A DNA stretch of 64,000 nt. It comes from Vesta saturnalis (Eukaryota > Arthropoda > Insecta > Coleoptera > Lampyridae). Each line of letters opens with the position of its first letter. Within the stretch, counting starts at the first letter, position 1. Both the position numbers and the translations under genes were made by a program. The notes under the pieces were generated by a model. It was not told the origin of the DNA. It did no database searches and saw only the letters and a program-made list of their open reading frames with translations. The stretch spans positions 2,907,501 to 2,971,500 of the forward strand of contig JARFJB010000524.1 in NCBI GenBank assembly GCA_036346205.1. Reading direction: 5' to 3'. This document shows, piece by piece, positions 45,301 through 56,289 of this stretch.

Positions 45301-46010
45301 AGTTGTCCGCTGTGGTAGACCTTTCGGTGTTACTAAAGCTGATACAATAGCCCATGCAAAGCACCAATTATCAGTATTCCTTACAGAATCTTTAAGCTGA
45401 AATTCAGATTGCTTGGCATCCAATATTTTCATTATGCTTTGGAAATAATCTTCCACCACCATCCCAACACTTAAAATATCATACTTAGTCTGAAAGGATT
45501 TAAGTTCTGTGCTTTCTCTGCTGTTCAAAAAGTACAAATCAAATAAATTTTAAGGAGAAGTGTTTCTGCAACTGAATTTGTATTAGTTTCAAAATATTCA
45601 CTTTCACGTCCCCTATAACATCAGTGCGAGTATTGCCTGGGGATAGTGTATACGAAAAAATCCGTTGTTTTAACGCATTCCGAATAACTTCAACCCCAGT
45701 AGCAACGAGTAGACATACATTTGATTTATGCCTGTTGCTTCTCAGATGTCCTTGAAAAGCATACCGCGGTATATCTATTGAACAATCGATCAGTGCAGTG
45801 TACAATATCAACACTTGTGTTGATATTGTTTTTTGTGTCATTGCGTTGATCTAACTTACGCTTCCCTGAGTTTTTCAAACCTGATGACCCTGGTTTCGCA
45901 AAGGAATCACTATCACGCTTGTGTTCCACATTGTTGCTAGTGCGGTTTAACCCTGATGGCCTGGGTTGTGCAAAGGAATCTGCTCTGTTGTTGTCGACAG
46001 TAGAGAATAT
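42395..46010 (-). pseudogene. protein-primed type B DNA polymerase (pPolB)
   Basis: Replicates the linear element. Order from 46010: SFAKPGSSGLKNS repeats with a KRKLD basic patch; HLRSNRHKS zinc-finger-like region and GVEVIRNALKQRIFSY; a KSFQTKYDI segment; TDNWCFAWAIVSAL; CDSCLYYF...H finger; exonuclease region FVIYVVFEALLVP (the expected Asp of Exo I is Val); ISGYDVHLFIKQL; RFVDSCRFM; polymerase motif A DIHYPHQLHDEH; motif [16 protein letters not shown]; motif C LYTNTDSLI with Asn in place of the first Asp. A TAA follows YGGGS. At least six frame breaks and a 266-bp internal duplication are present. A palindromic TATATATATA at about 46074 may be its promoter. Confidence 0.88.
44657..45152 (-). 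repeat. 266-bp direct duplication within polymerase B
   Basis: 44657-44884 repeats as 44923-45152 with a few substitutions, covering the Cys/His finger region. At the end of the upper copy a GTA triplet run is expanded, giving a run of seven Leu codons on the minus strand, versus two GTA in the lower copy. Confidence 0.9.
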
Positions 46011-46399
46011 TTTCTAGAAAATTTCTTCAAACATTTACATTCAAACGCTTTGTTACGGTCTCTAACAAAAAGTATATATATAAGTAAGAGTTGTGTTACG
46101 TGTTTTGTTATGATTCCTTTGGTAACACGCTATTAGTTTTTTTTAGACCTTTGCTTTCTTTACTTTATTTGATTAATTACAACTGTTATCAAAAGAATCA
46201 TATCCAGCGATGCGAGCGAGGATACAACGTAACCAATCGCCAGGAATGCAATTATGGCATATGGATATCTCAGGTTGAGGGGTATAGCTGTGTACGAGTT
46301 GGATGGGAAGGGTAATTGGGATCGAGTGTTGCTGCTCACACATATTCTACCCAGCATTGTAGATCCCCCTACTATGTACTTTGGACTGGAAACAATGGA

Positions 46400-47620
46400 T
46401 TATAACCAGTTGTTTTCCAGAAACTCCGCGGCACAAGTGCAGCTCAATACACTCTGAGGAGAAGGTACTGCGTTTTCCACTATATCCCTCACCGGTGATG
46501 GCGCAGGTAACTGTAGCATCAGTGCTGCAGGACTCCTAGATAATAATAAGTCATTTATCGACCATTCATTATCCCAAAAGTCTGCAGCAGCCGCAGGACT
46601 GAGGATACTTTCTGATGATGTTTCCGTTTGCTCCACTTGTATCGAACAGTTCATCGGACTCCACTCCTGATCAAACTCTTCGATACAAGTGGGACTCAAG
46701 ACACCCTCAGACATATGTTCCCTAACCTCTACTTCTACCGAAGAACTCTGGTACGGCCATTCTTCCATAAATTCTGCGGTATAAGTAGGGCTCAGCAAAC
46801 CCTCGAATCGATTTCCTACTACCCCACCTTCTAAACGTGTTGTCGATGTAGACGACTGATCATCAGGTGCAACACCCTCAGGGGTCTGAGTAGTCGGAGA
46901 TACAGCAATCCCCAGCACCGGTTGCATTACAGGACTGGCAGAGGAATGGTGATCCGCAATTGGAGCCTATTCTTGCTCAAATTCAGTAATGCAGCCAGGA
47001 CTCAACACAAGATGCACTGTTACCTGATCTTCTCTCATGGGTAACGATGTAGTCTCATACGGATCACTTACAGGTTGTACGGTGAGCAGTATTTCGTCCA
47101 GAGCTGCCTGCTCATAGTTGCATGATAAAACCACATACAAGTCGTCTGCTGGAGGTGGTGTATCTAAAAACCGCAAAGCTATTTCACAGTCATCCTGGTT
47201 GAAATACTTCTCATTCTTCACCAGGTCGCCCTTAGCACCACCTTCATGGAGTAGCTCCATCACCTCCAACACGTGATCCGTATGAGGTCAAGCTGCCAGC
47301 AACCCCCGTAGGATAGGGGTACCATCACGGGGTATTAAGAGTATATATATGCCTGTGGATAGTAATACGACCACCCGCCTTACATGTCGCACCTAGGAAG
47401 TCAAAGAACATAAATTACTTATCTGGTACAATAATAGCTGAAAGCGCTGTCATACCTCTGTTAACTGCAGGTGCAGTATTTCCATCTATGGCGCTAGCTG
47501 CATTTTGGTTTATAGATTCTAAAAGCAAATATTCTTCGTGTAAATACATATGTACATACATCAAGTAGTATATAAGATTTTGAAAAGTTTTTAAGTCCCA
47601 ACAATAATTTATTGAAAACC
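46400..47620 (-). pseudogene. ankyrin-like protein with fivefold LSP...EF...W repeat
   Basis: Read on the minus strand from about 47560: LLESINQNAASAIDGNT and NRGMTALSAIIV look like ankyrin helices. After frame breaks, DGTPILRGLLAA, a TGA, then HVLEVMELLHEGGAKGDL is a good ankyrin repeat. The rest (47272-46400) is one frame of about 290 codons broken only by TAG at 46967-46969. Within it a motif recurs five times: LSPGCITEFEQE, LSPTYTAEFMEEW, LSPTCIEEFDQEW, LSPAAAADFWDNEW and LSCTCAAEFLENNW. The TAG falls exactly where the Trp of the first copy should be. It is acidic and Ser-rich between copies. Not a core Polinton gene; it resembles cargo such as viral ankyrin regulators. Confidence 0.55.
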
Positions 47621-47757
47621 TTGAAAAATGTCTTCTAAAAATGCATGAAAAACGTTTTTAGTAGGGGAAACACCTATATTTAGCGAAACGAAAACAGTAG
47701 AAATCATTCGTACAACTGCTTCTACAGTACCGAATAACTACCAACTACCACTTAACC

Positions 47758-49131
47758 ATGAATTATTTTAGAGCAACTTCTCCATCATCTGGCAAAGCTG
47801 AATTACCTCAGGTAAAAACCAACATTATTACATTTTAATTTTTTTCGGTCTTTTTTTAGTTATTCATACACTTCTAACGTTTCTTTTTCTACGCTTTCTC
47901 GCACACCGTCGCCTGAGGCATTATTTTATGCTGACTCCTCTATCCCGCATACATCCTCAAGCTCTATCCCCGTCCTACCAGCAACTCCAACCCCTCAGGT
48001 TGATGCGATCCCCCGATCGCCATCGCCTCAGGCATTTATTTATCCCGACTCCTTTATCCCGCTCGCATCATCAACACCTCTCCCCGTCCTCCCACCAACT
48101 CCCACCCCTCAACTTTCTTCCCCTGAGGTCATCTATATCCCTTTACCGTATTCCTCCCCCATCACTGTGCCTGCAGCTACGATTCCGACGACTACGACAA
48201 TGACTCTCTCCGCCAGCAACGCTTACTTACCCAGACAGACTTCTGCAACGAAATCATCATGGAAGAGAGCAGCGATGAGGATGACATACTGTACACTATA
48301 ACACATAACATATACAGACGTGACGAAAGCGCTCAAGACCTGACCGTACAAAACCGTGCACAGGAAATGGTACCTAATGACATACGGAACGACACGCTGA
48401 CTCTGACAGGGTTCCAGGCAACAATGACGTCGACGTTGCTCAGGAGGTCCAGGACCACGGGGATGGCGCTGACGGTGACCTGCACGGTAGTGACGATGAA
48501 GAAATTGACAATACCTGGTTTTGGGATACCCATATTCCTATGACCATTGGCCGCACTGTTCTTCCCCCCGTTTACAACATTATGTGTGCGATGGTGTCTA
48601 GAGACAGTGCTGCTCAAAGCAGTTCTGCTTTCTGATAGTTGCAGGGTGGTACGCGCTCTTTTACGCACATCGCATAATATCATGGGAATGTCTCACCTTC
48701 ACGGTATGTATTCCCTTCGTACTACTTTTATAATAACACTTCTGTCTTTGCAGCTGACCGCAATAATACCATTCGTCCGGAATTATGATGTCGTGATTAC
48801 GGAGAGCTCTCTTGAAGAGCAGTTCGACCGGGCCCACACTAAGCTTATAACATTATACCTTGACTGGAGTAGTGTTATAAGCCCAGCTGTACTCAGTGGT
48901 TATGATCACGCAATTATACATCTGGAGATGATATTGGAAACTGTCGAAGAGATTGCAGGATTGTACGAAGTGATCCACTTTCGTAATGTAGCTCTTCGAC
49001 AAGTGATTTTTCTTAGTGATCGAGATAGACATAGTAAGTATGACTGACACAGCTCTCCAAACACTTACGCTTTCTTTCCAGAAAAACGGTGACCCCAATA
49101 GTGCGACCGCAGACCAGACGCAGACTAACTG
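47758..49131 (+). pseudogene. spliced Pro/Ser-rich then acidic cargo gene of Polinton A
   Basis: Probable introns with short lengths: 47812-47859 (GTAAAA...TTTTAG), 48704-48752 (GTATGT...TTGCAG) and 49035-49081 (GTAAGT...TTCCAG). The first part encodes two copies of a Pro/Ser/Thr repeat (PVLPATPTPQVDAIP and PVLPPTPTPQLSSPE). Then an acidic segment, DSDDYDND and MEESSDEDDILYTITHN, with a frame shift near 48400 leading to HGSDDEEIDNTWFWD. The last exons encode a hydrophobic-helical C-terminus (SLEEQFDRAHTKLITLYLDW) ending TGA at about 49131. Exon phases do not all agree, so one or two indels are present. Acidic plus Pro-rich composition suggests a transcription or scaffold role, but no family is recognised. 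Confidence 0.4.
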
Positions 49132-49159
49132 AGCGCGTCGATAGCTTTGCATACAAAGA

Positions 49160-49232
49160 GACAGACCAACTGACAAATATAAACAACCAGACAGACAAAT
49201 AGACAGATAGACAGATGGACAGACAGACAGAA
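49160..49232 (+). repeat. ACAGAC short tandem repeat
   Basis: Imperfect CAGA units (AGACAGACAAATAGACAGAT...) just inside the right terminal repeat. Confidence 0.8.
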
Positions 49233-49335
49233 ATCACACTTCGTATATGCTCCAGTGGATATATCACTATGGTGATGGCAGCCATCTGACAATCCGTTAC
49301 AAGAGCACCTCCGTTGGGCACCACACTGCACGTAT

Positions 49336-49875
49336 GCTCAGTTACTTCCACCACGTCCACGCAGATGTAATGAAACGGAAGTGGAAAGGACCTTTTGCAC
49401 TTGTACTAAATCAAAATGTTTTATTCCTAAAGAGAATCATATTTCTGAATAATACAATTATACATGTCTTTGTTTATACAGGAAATAATTATATTAATAT
49501 ATCGTCTTCTTTTTTTGGTTTCTAGAGTGTGTATCAGCTAAGCGTAAAGTAAGGTGAATAGATAGGATACACAGGTAGCGTTCAGTGCGTGGTCATCACA
49601 AATGACCTTGCTAATGTATGAGATGACTGGCCTTGGTATTTTGTAAGCTTGTGGGACCTCGAGGAAGTAGGGCATACGAGTGGCCTTCCTGGTGTGTGAC
49701 CTTGGTAAAGTAGACCGCTGTTGTATAACCTTGGGCGTGTGGGGATTTGTGAAAGTAGGACAGACGCCGAAATTGTGCGACCTTGGTCATGTGGTAGCCT
49801 TGATAAGGTGGTAACCTTGGAAATGTGGGACCTTGGAATTGTGGTGTGTTTCAAAAGTCTCCAAACTTACCTACT
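49336..49875 (-). repeat. right terminal inverted repeat of Polinton A
   Basis: Inverse of 32991-33530, ending CTTACCTACT at the border. The inner limit is fixed by GCTCAGTTACTTCCACCACG, matching the left-arm GTAACTGAGC. Confidence 0.92.
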
Positions 49876-49923
49876 CACGCACATACGCTTACACGCCCTC
49901 ACGCGTACATGCATACACGCACA

Positions 49924-49925
<2 letters not shown>

Positions 49926-49962
<37 letters not shown>
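49926..49962. repeat. CA microsatellite flanking Polinton A
   Basis: ACGCGCACACACACAC... run 50 bp outside the right end. Confidence 0.9.
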
Positions 49963-49963
<1 letters not shown>

Positions 49964-51658
49964 TTCCAGACAGTCCATTGTAAACCCAATTAAGATAAAA
50001 TATCTCTCTTAGTTGAGACGCTAGATCTCTTTGTATATAGAAAATCAAGCGATTTTCAACAGTGTTAGTAGTTGTTTTAAATAAACCTATGAAACTCCTT
50101 CTAAGCTACAAGCTTGCATTCGTCACGAATCTCCCTGTATATAATACATTTATTGTGTATGTCTAACTTACAGCAGTCAAGACTATTTTTCACTCTCTTT
50201 AAATATTTAATAATATAGTCTCATTATTAATTCCGTTGCATATTTGAATTGCCAAAAAAGGATAGCTTATGTATGTACTACTAGGAAGCCTTGGATTGTT
50301 ATCGAAACTACTTCTTCGTTCACTTAAGAACCGGTTGAAAGCATATGAAGTTTGTAGCAACTTTTACTCACCAATACATGTTATTGCGGTAATCCCGTAA
50401 CATTTGATAACAATAAGTGACTTAATTTATTTTTAAAAAGTATGAAATTAATTGTCAGGTAATAATAGAAATTTAATAAGAAAGATGTGGATCATTCTGT
50501 TCCAAACATGTGAGCTCAATGTAATGAATAGTTGGTGACTGGCAAAAAGCATTCATCCTACATTGATAGTTGACATTTCATTCAATATTATACTGCAGTA
50601 ACCTAAGCCTGAAAAATATACAAGCTGAATAAATAAATGGCAGTCATTTTCATGAATTGACGTTAAAATCTGTACGTTTTACGAAATATATATTTATCAA
50701 ATCGTTTATTTTTTCAATACATGTCGAAATGATTGATACAAATGTCAATTTTTGTGGCGGTGCGTAAAATAAAAGAAATCTTTTGTAACCAAACAAAAAA
50801 ATATAATGGCTGGAGATGTTATGATGAGGATAAAATGGTGAAGAGATTTATTAAGAGGAGACATAAAAGTTCTATGAGTAATATCTGAAATTACATTAAA
50901 TGTTAAATTAAACGTGAGCAATTAAATTTGGCGAGGAAAATCAAGTAACAATTTATATATGAGAAAAGCTGTTAAAATGCAGATTGAATGACAAATTTTC
51001 TTTTGTCTGCACAGCAGTACTTAACGCTACGTTAAACTAATTTACTACTGCAGTAACAGTAATTGTAAATGCATCTATCAGAAAGGGCACTGTATGCTTA
51101 CTTCTCACTAAGTATATTGATTAAATATACCTGGCTTCTTGTAACTAGGTGCAAGTAAACTTGGATATTTAGAGACAACATTAATATTTACTTAATGAGA
51201 TAACGTCTAGATTGGAAAATTAGGTTTTGTTTATAGCGTGAGTTAACTTGCTATTTGATTTATTTGTTATTAATTAGTTCTGTTCTCATTTATATAGTCA
51301 CTCCTTTCTTCGTTTAAGATTAATCGAAGCTCTAGATGCAAATATGTAATTAATTAATTAACGAGATTGTGGTTCAATTACCCGTTTTCGTGTAAAATTT
51401 CTGTGCTTTGTAATGCTTGATGCTAACGTTTATTTTCATACAAGGAAACATTATAAACACTGATTTCTAGTAAAGGTAATGAATGTGATAAGATATTTAA
51501 GTATTATTTTATCAACAGTAAAAGCACAAGAGCTTTTATTTTATCGGATAAATTTCTCCTTATAACGAAATAAATACTTTTGCCAATCAGCAATTTTACA
51601 AGAGAAACTGACAAATGCTAGTTTTTCGAGCCAAAATACTGATTGAAACATTTTGAGT
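49963..51658. other. no recognisable gene
   Basis: AT-rich sequence with only short open frames. Confidence 0.5.
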
Positions 51659-51990
51659 TTAACCCTTTAAGTTTGACTGGGATATTTTCCCACATATCTA
51701 ACCCAGGTTTTACTGGGAGAATATCTTCCCAAAAGTATTAATATACATCAGTGTGCCTATGCTGCCATCTATACACCAACAGAGGAAGCGCCGTTCTAGT
51801 ACAGAACTATTTGGTGTGAAATTATCATCCCAGTGGTTCACAGGTAAGCAAACACTTTTAAAAATTGTTGTTGTGTATGTTTCTGTTACTTTTTTGCATT
51901 TTCTTGCGCAATATAGTAGAAAATATTACCAAAAAAATGTAAGTATGTTACATAAGTATAAAAATAAATTATAAAAAAATAATTTGAGGT
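51659..51990 (+). mobile_element. probable piggyBac-type 5' end
   Basis: TTAA at 51659-51662 followed by CCCTTTAAGTTTGACTGGG, with subterminal ACTGGGATATTTTCCCA and ACTGGGAGAATATCTTCCCA palindrome-like repeats. This is the form of many piggyBac termini. No matching 3' end was found in the window. The transposase relic at 57037-57653 could belong to it, but 5 kb of unrelated sequence intervenes. Confidence 0.4.
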
Positions 51991-52039
51991 GATATATGCC
52001 GGTCAATATCCAAACTGTGAAAAAAATATTACATATTCA

Positions 52040-53800
52040 ATACTAAACAAATAACAGCGCAAAGGATAGTAGTTCCAAATTTTCTCAAAACTTAAAAAAA
52101 ATGTGAAAAAAATTGTATCTTGTCAATGGCACAATTGTGGCTTACATGGACGTAAACGTTGCCAAATGCTTAATAAATCATAACTAGGTAGTCCTTTACC
52201 CAAAAATTCCAATTTTTGCATGTACACTAAACAAATAACAGCGCAAAAGATAGCGGTTCCAAATTTTCTCAACACTAAAAAATGTGGAAAAACTTGAAGG
52301 CCTTCTTTTACTGCGAAATATTACTATCACGATATAAAACGTGCATTTTTTAATATTTACCAAATTAATTGAGCATCAATATGATATAGTGTAACAAAAC
52401 TTTAACATATTTGTAAAGTATTTGTAATATGGTTTTTTTGTTCTAAAATAGATTCAAACGATTTTTGTTATGAAATTAATGTATCTTTTGACAGTTTACA
52501 AAGAACAAGTATTAAGTATTGTTGAGCGAAAGAAGAGGGTGGAGGTGTTGATATGAAAAATTAAAGATCTAAAAGTAGATTTAGGGTGTATGAAATGTTG
52601 AAGTAAAGAAAAATTTTATGTGTGTGTGTGTGTGAAATGTTTTAAAATAAATATACTCTTTTTACCATAGCAGTTTAATCGTTAAATCAAAAATTCTGAA
52701 TTTTTGTATATAGATTAAACAAATAAAGTTAAATAAATTCGGAATTTTAAAATCTACAAATAACACAATTGCATTCATACATTTACAAATCCCGTTTCAA
52801 AGTTGTAATGTAAATTGGTGACGGATGAAAATAGAATGTTCGCATTCACACCTGCATAAAATGATTTCAAAGCAAAATAACTGCGTTCATTATCCTACAA
52901 TTCTTAATGCAGTTATATGCACGCTCCATCGAAAATTGTAAATTTGGAGTCCTAATCAAAATAAATTAAATAACAAATCATGTTTTAAGTGCTGTTTGTT
53001 GTTTCAAAATTGAATTGGTTAATTTAAAGAGCATTTCGATACATTAAATGGATAAATTGCATGCATATGTTTCTTCTGAGCTTACGTAAGTACAAAAAGG
53101 TGTATTTTAAGGGCTTTTTGTTGTTTCAAAATGGAAATGGCTGATTTAAGTGTCATTTTTTCATATTTTGATAAATGTATACATGAAATTGATAAATTGC
53201 CACTTATAAAACACAACTGCGTTGGAAAAAAAAATATTTTTTCTGAGAATTAGGTGCAAATTTTACATTTTCAGGAGCGCATCTTTCTAGGACTTTACTA
53301 AAAGTTGCAATATATGTGGTTTAATAGAAATATCCTTATTTTATTAATTGATTAAGATAAATTCAATTTTAGTATAGTGAAAATTTGGAACGTTTATGCA
53401 GTGAGTTGGCTGAAGCCAACAATAGCAATTTGTAAATTGTTCGGCAGAACATTGTAATCTTTTTTAGTTTTTAGAAAATTTTGAGCTGCTATGTTTTGTG
53501 CTGTTATTTGTTTAGTGTACATGCAAAAAATTGGAATTTTTTGGTAAAGGACTACCGAGTTATGATTTATTAATGTAAGCAATTGGTAACGTTTACGTAC
53601 ATGTAAACCACAATTGTGCCAATGACAAGATATAATTTTTTTCACATTTTTTTTTAGTTTTGAAAAAATTTGGAACTGCTATCTTTTGCGCTGTTATTTG
53701 ATTAGTCTATATACAAAAATTCAGAATTTTTAACCTAACGATTAAACTGCTATGATAAAAAGAGTATATTTATTTTAAAACACTTCACACACATATAATT
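52040..53800. repeat. inverted and direct copies of an AT-rich repeat
   Basis: 52040-52300 (CTAAACAAATAACAGCGCAAA, TCCAAATTTTCTCAA, TGGCACAATTGTGG) recurs in reverse orientation at 53440-53720. A CGATTAAACTGCTATG phrase at 53725-53800 has an inverse copy at 52624-52740. A TTTTTGTTGTTTCAAAAT phrase is direct-repeated at about 52995 and 53118. The block order does not form one simple palindrome, so several insertions or a rearranged satellite are likely. No gene. Confidence 0.6.
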
Positions 53801-53870
53801 TTTAAATTATTATAAGTTTTTGTTATGAACGAATAAGTTCAAACGTAATTTACATCGATTGGGGCTTGAA

Positions 53871-53941
53871 CCTTGATGGCGCAGTTGGTTAGCGCGGTAC
53901 TCTAGCAAAGTAGAGGTCGTAGGTTCAAATCCTATTCGAGG
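53871..53941 (+). repeat. tRNA-derived repeat (tRNA-like, AGC loop)
   Basis: Same 71-nt cloverleaf as at 9.0 kb: CCTTGA...TCGAGG acceptor, TGGCGCAGTTGG A box, CTAGCAA loop, GGTTCAAATCC B box, followed by AAACTTTTTATTTATGTATT. Confidence 0.7.
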
Positions 53942-54392
53942 TAAACTTTTTATTTATGTATTTAATAAAATTAATAATAATTTTTAACATATAATTTTTG
54001 TTTACTACAACATTTCATACAATAGATAATTATTCACCTTTTCTTTGTAATAGTTTTACGTGATAATTATAAGGTTACAATGTCATTTCTTCCTACATAA
54101 TTTGTATAATTTAATAAATCATGATAAGAAACTCGTTTCACACGAAAATTCAATTAAACCATGCGGAAACTTCTTTTTAAGGATTTTTCGTTTGTAATTC
54201 ACTTTTTCTTAATTAATTTTCTTCTTATATGCCTACACACACTTTATTTCTTTATTCAAATGAATACTGTTAAAGTGTGTTTTCTTTATGCAATGTAACA
54301 TGCACTACTGTAATTAATTATTTACTTTTTGAAGTGTCTTTCATTCAAATTACAACACAGCTTTATTTAATACTTTTCATGCACGGTATAAG

Positions 54393-54423
54393 CATCCACA
54401 CAAAGTGATGATAAGTTTCATCA
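54393..54423 (+). other. 31-bp motif with TGATGA-TAAGTT-TCATCA stem-loop, copy 2
   Basis: Exact 31-bp match to 29179-29209 with unrelated flanks. Confidence 0.7.
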
Positions 54424-54600
54424 CTCTCCCTCAACGACCCCAATATTTTATTCTTGTTTCTAAGAATTACAGCTATCTGTATTTGGGAAAAATTATCCAG
54501 TTCTTCTTTGAATTACTCATAAAAGCGTTGAGGTAATACATGCGAATAAGATATGTATGTATAGATGTCAGTTAATAAATTTTTATTTATTAGAATTTCA

Positions 54601-55041
54601 TTACAATTTTTTTCGTATGAATGATATACATGAGCCAAAGCGCAGTGACAAATGTTTTGTGTATGAAAAAAACAGAATGGATGCAGTTTGGGTTAAGTAG
54701 GTTTTTTCTTCAAACACCGTAATGCGTTGTTTTAAAAATTTTTGAATAAAATCAGCTTTCTCTCGTCCTTTAACGTACACCTCATCTGTTGTTGATATGA
54801 AATCACTAAGTATACGAGGGAATAGATGTGGAGAAGTATATCCATATTCCCACTTCATAAAGTAGTGGTTGCGAATTAACCAATTAGCTTGTTTTCGAAA
54901 TTCACTATCCAAGGTGTGCCATGGAAATGGAGGCTTGAATACATAATTAGCAATTTGCTCTCCATTATATATCGTTAGTTCCTTAGGTGTAAATATATTT
55001 CTTGCTGTTTTGAATCCATGCACATCAATTATAACAATCAT
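54601..55041 (-). pseudogene. conserved small Polinton protein, family-B copy
   Basis: A 146-codon frame from ATG 55041 that aligns with the protein at 41476-41907: IIDVHGFKTARNIFTPKEL, KPPFPWHTLDSEFRK, WEYGYTSPHLFPRIL, DEVYVKGREKADFIQ. Near the C-terminus the conserved C-x-C-A-L-A-x-V-Y motif is found out of frame at about 54625-54650, so one indel lies near 54670. The Asp-x-Glu of the family-A protein is Asp-x-His here. Confidence 0.7.
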
Positions 55042-55473
55042 TACTTTTCTATATTTGTCTGGATGTCTTAGTTAGCGCGTTGTATATGCGCTAATGCAAT
55101 CGTGCAGTATTTCTACATGCTACATTTAAACAAATAGAACTGATTTTCTGGTTAGGTTTACACACACTATTACAATAGTAAATATGTAAGCGATTTTAAT
55201 GTACAAAAACGGTGCTTTAACATATATACTTTTTAGAAAAGCATGATGTCGAAGCGAATGATATGTGATTATAAAATTTAAACTTATATAGAAGCGTAGA
55301 CTCCACGAGGATACCCGAGCAATACCCAACATGCACAAAGTCTGACAATACTCACAAAGCCAGTTATATGTGTCATTGCTATTCCTAAGAACCTTGAAGA
55401 GTCTTATAAAGAACTGTAATATGATACCTTCTCAATACCTTGTCAATAAAATTTAACCTTGAAGAGCTTAGCC

Positions 55474-55477
<4 letters not shown>

Positions 55478-55520
<43 letters not shown>
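55478..55520. repeat. TA microsatellite
   Basis: Perfect TA run. Confidence 0.95.
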
Positions 55521-55522
<2 letters not shown>

Positions 55523-55701
55523 AACCTGCAGACACCATATTATACGCTACATTTTGTTAGTCTCATCAATAGCAGCTCTCTTTATTATGATGTACCTACT
55601 CTTCACTTAATCAAAAAATAGAACACATTTTTTTGCAACAAAAAGTATATAATTTATTTCCAAACAATTATACATAGATATATATTATTATTATTATTTT
55701 T

Positions 55702-55990
55702 TTACAGAAATGTTAAATTAGTCGTCTTTCCTACAGTTTCGGGGCTGGTAATGTATACGTCATTCTCAACCAGATATTGTTTAAAGTTTTCAATGCGATC
55801 TTCTGTTTTGAGGTATTCATAAAATCGTAAGGGAAGTATGCACTTAAAGTTCTGGGTTTCAATGATAATATGTTTACCATACTTTGTGTAGATGGTATTC
55901 ATATCAATCACTTTATATCTTGCACCCACCTACAAGTCTTTTACGTTCGTGAAGGATTTACAGAAAGTGCTACTGTTCAATGCAGATAGA
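55702..55990 (-). pseudogene. small beta-rich Polinton-type protein, family B
   Basis: A 75-codon frame (55702-55929) with ARYKVIDMNTIYTKYGKHII and ILPLRFYEYL, preceded in the same frame by a TAG and SFTNVKDL. The pattern of an RYxV start, a KYG turn, a central LPxRF motif and a terminal LTF resembles a small protein common in arthropod Polinton-like elements. I suspect an OB-fold nucleic-acid-binding protein, but this is inference. It lies on the same strand as 54601-55041, just inside the right terminal repeat array. Confidence 0.4.
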
Positions 55991-56289
55991 TCCATCTTTA
56001 CTGATTCGAGAACGCTTTTGAATTTTGAGTTGACACCGGAACTGTCCTATATATATTACTGCATCACGATTTTTTATGGTAGAGGGGAGAATGTGCTTTG
56101 AGAATTGCATCAGTAAGCTAATCTGCATCTGATGATCAATAGCTGCTACCATCAGGAGATGCTGTCCATTCCTATACATCGCTCCAGGAATGATATTGCT
56201 GCTTGCATTATAACGACTTTACTTGCTCGCAATTGTACTAGGACTAAACACTGTTAAGGAAATTATTCATCTGTAAGTTACACATGGTG

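Larger units (their letters stand above)
32991..49875. mobile_element. Polinton/Maverick element A, 16,885 bp, complete ends
   Basis: The left end AGTAGGTAAGTTTGGAGAC and right end (inverse) are the tips of 540-bp inverted repeats. The element begins AG and ends CT as Polintons do. Flanking AACGCA (32985-32990) and CACGCA (49876-49881) form a 5-of-6 match to a 6-bp target duplication. Gene order: left accessory genes (+), integrase and three further genes up to the ATPase (all -), then pX/pVI-like, protease, penton-like, major capsid and a small gene (+), then polymerase B and an ankyrin-like gene (-), then a spliced gene (+). This is the full virus-like module. Almost all genes carry frame breaks, so this copy is not functional as written. 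Confidence 0.92.
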
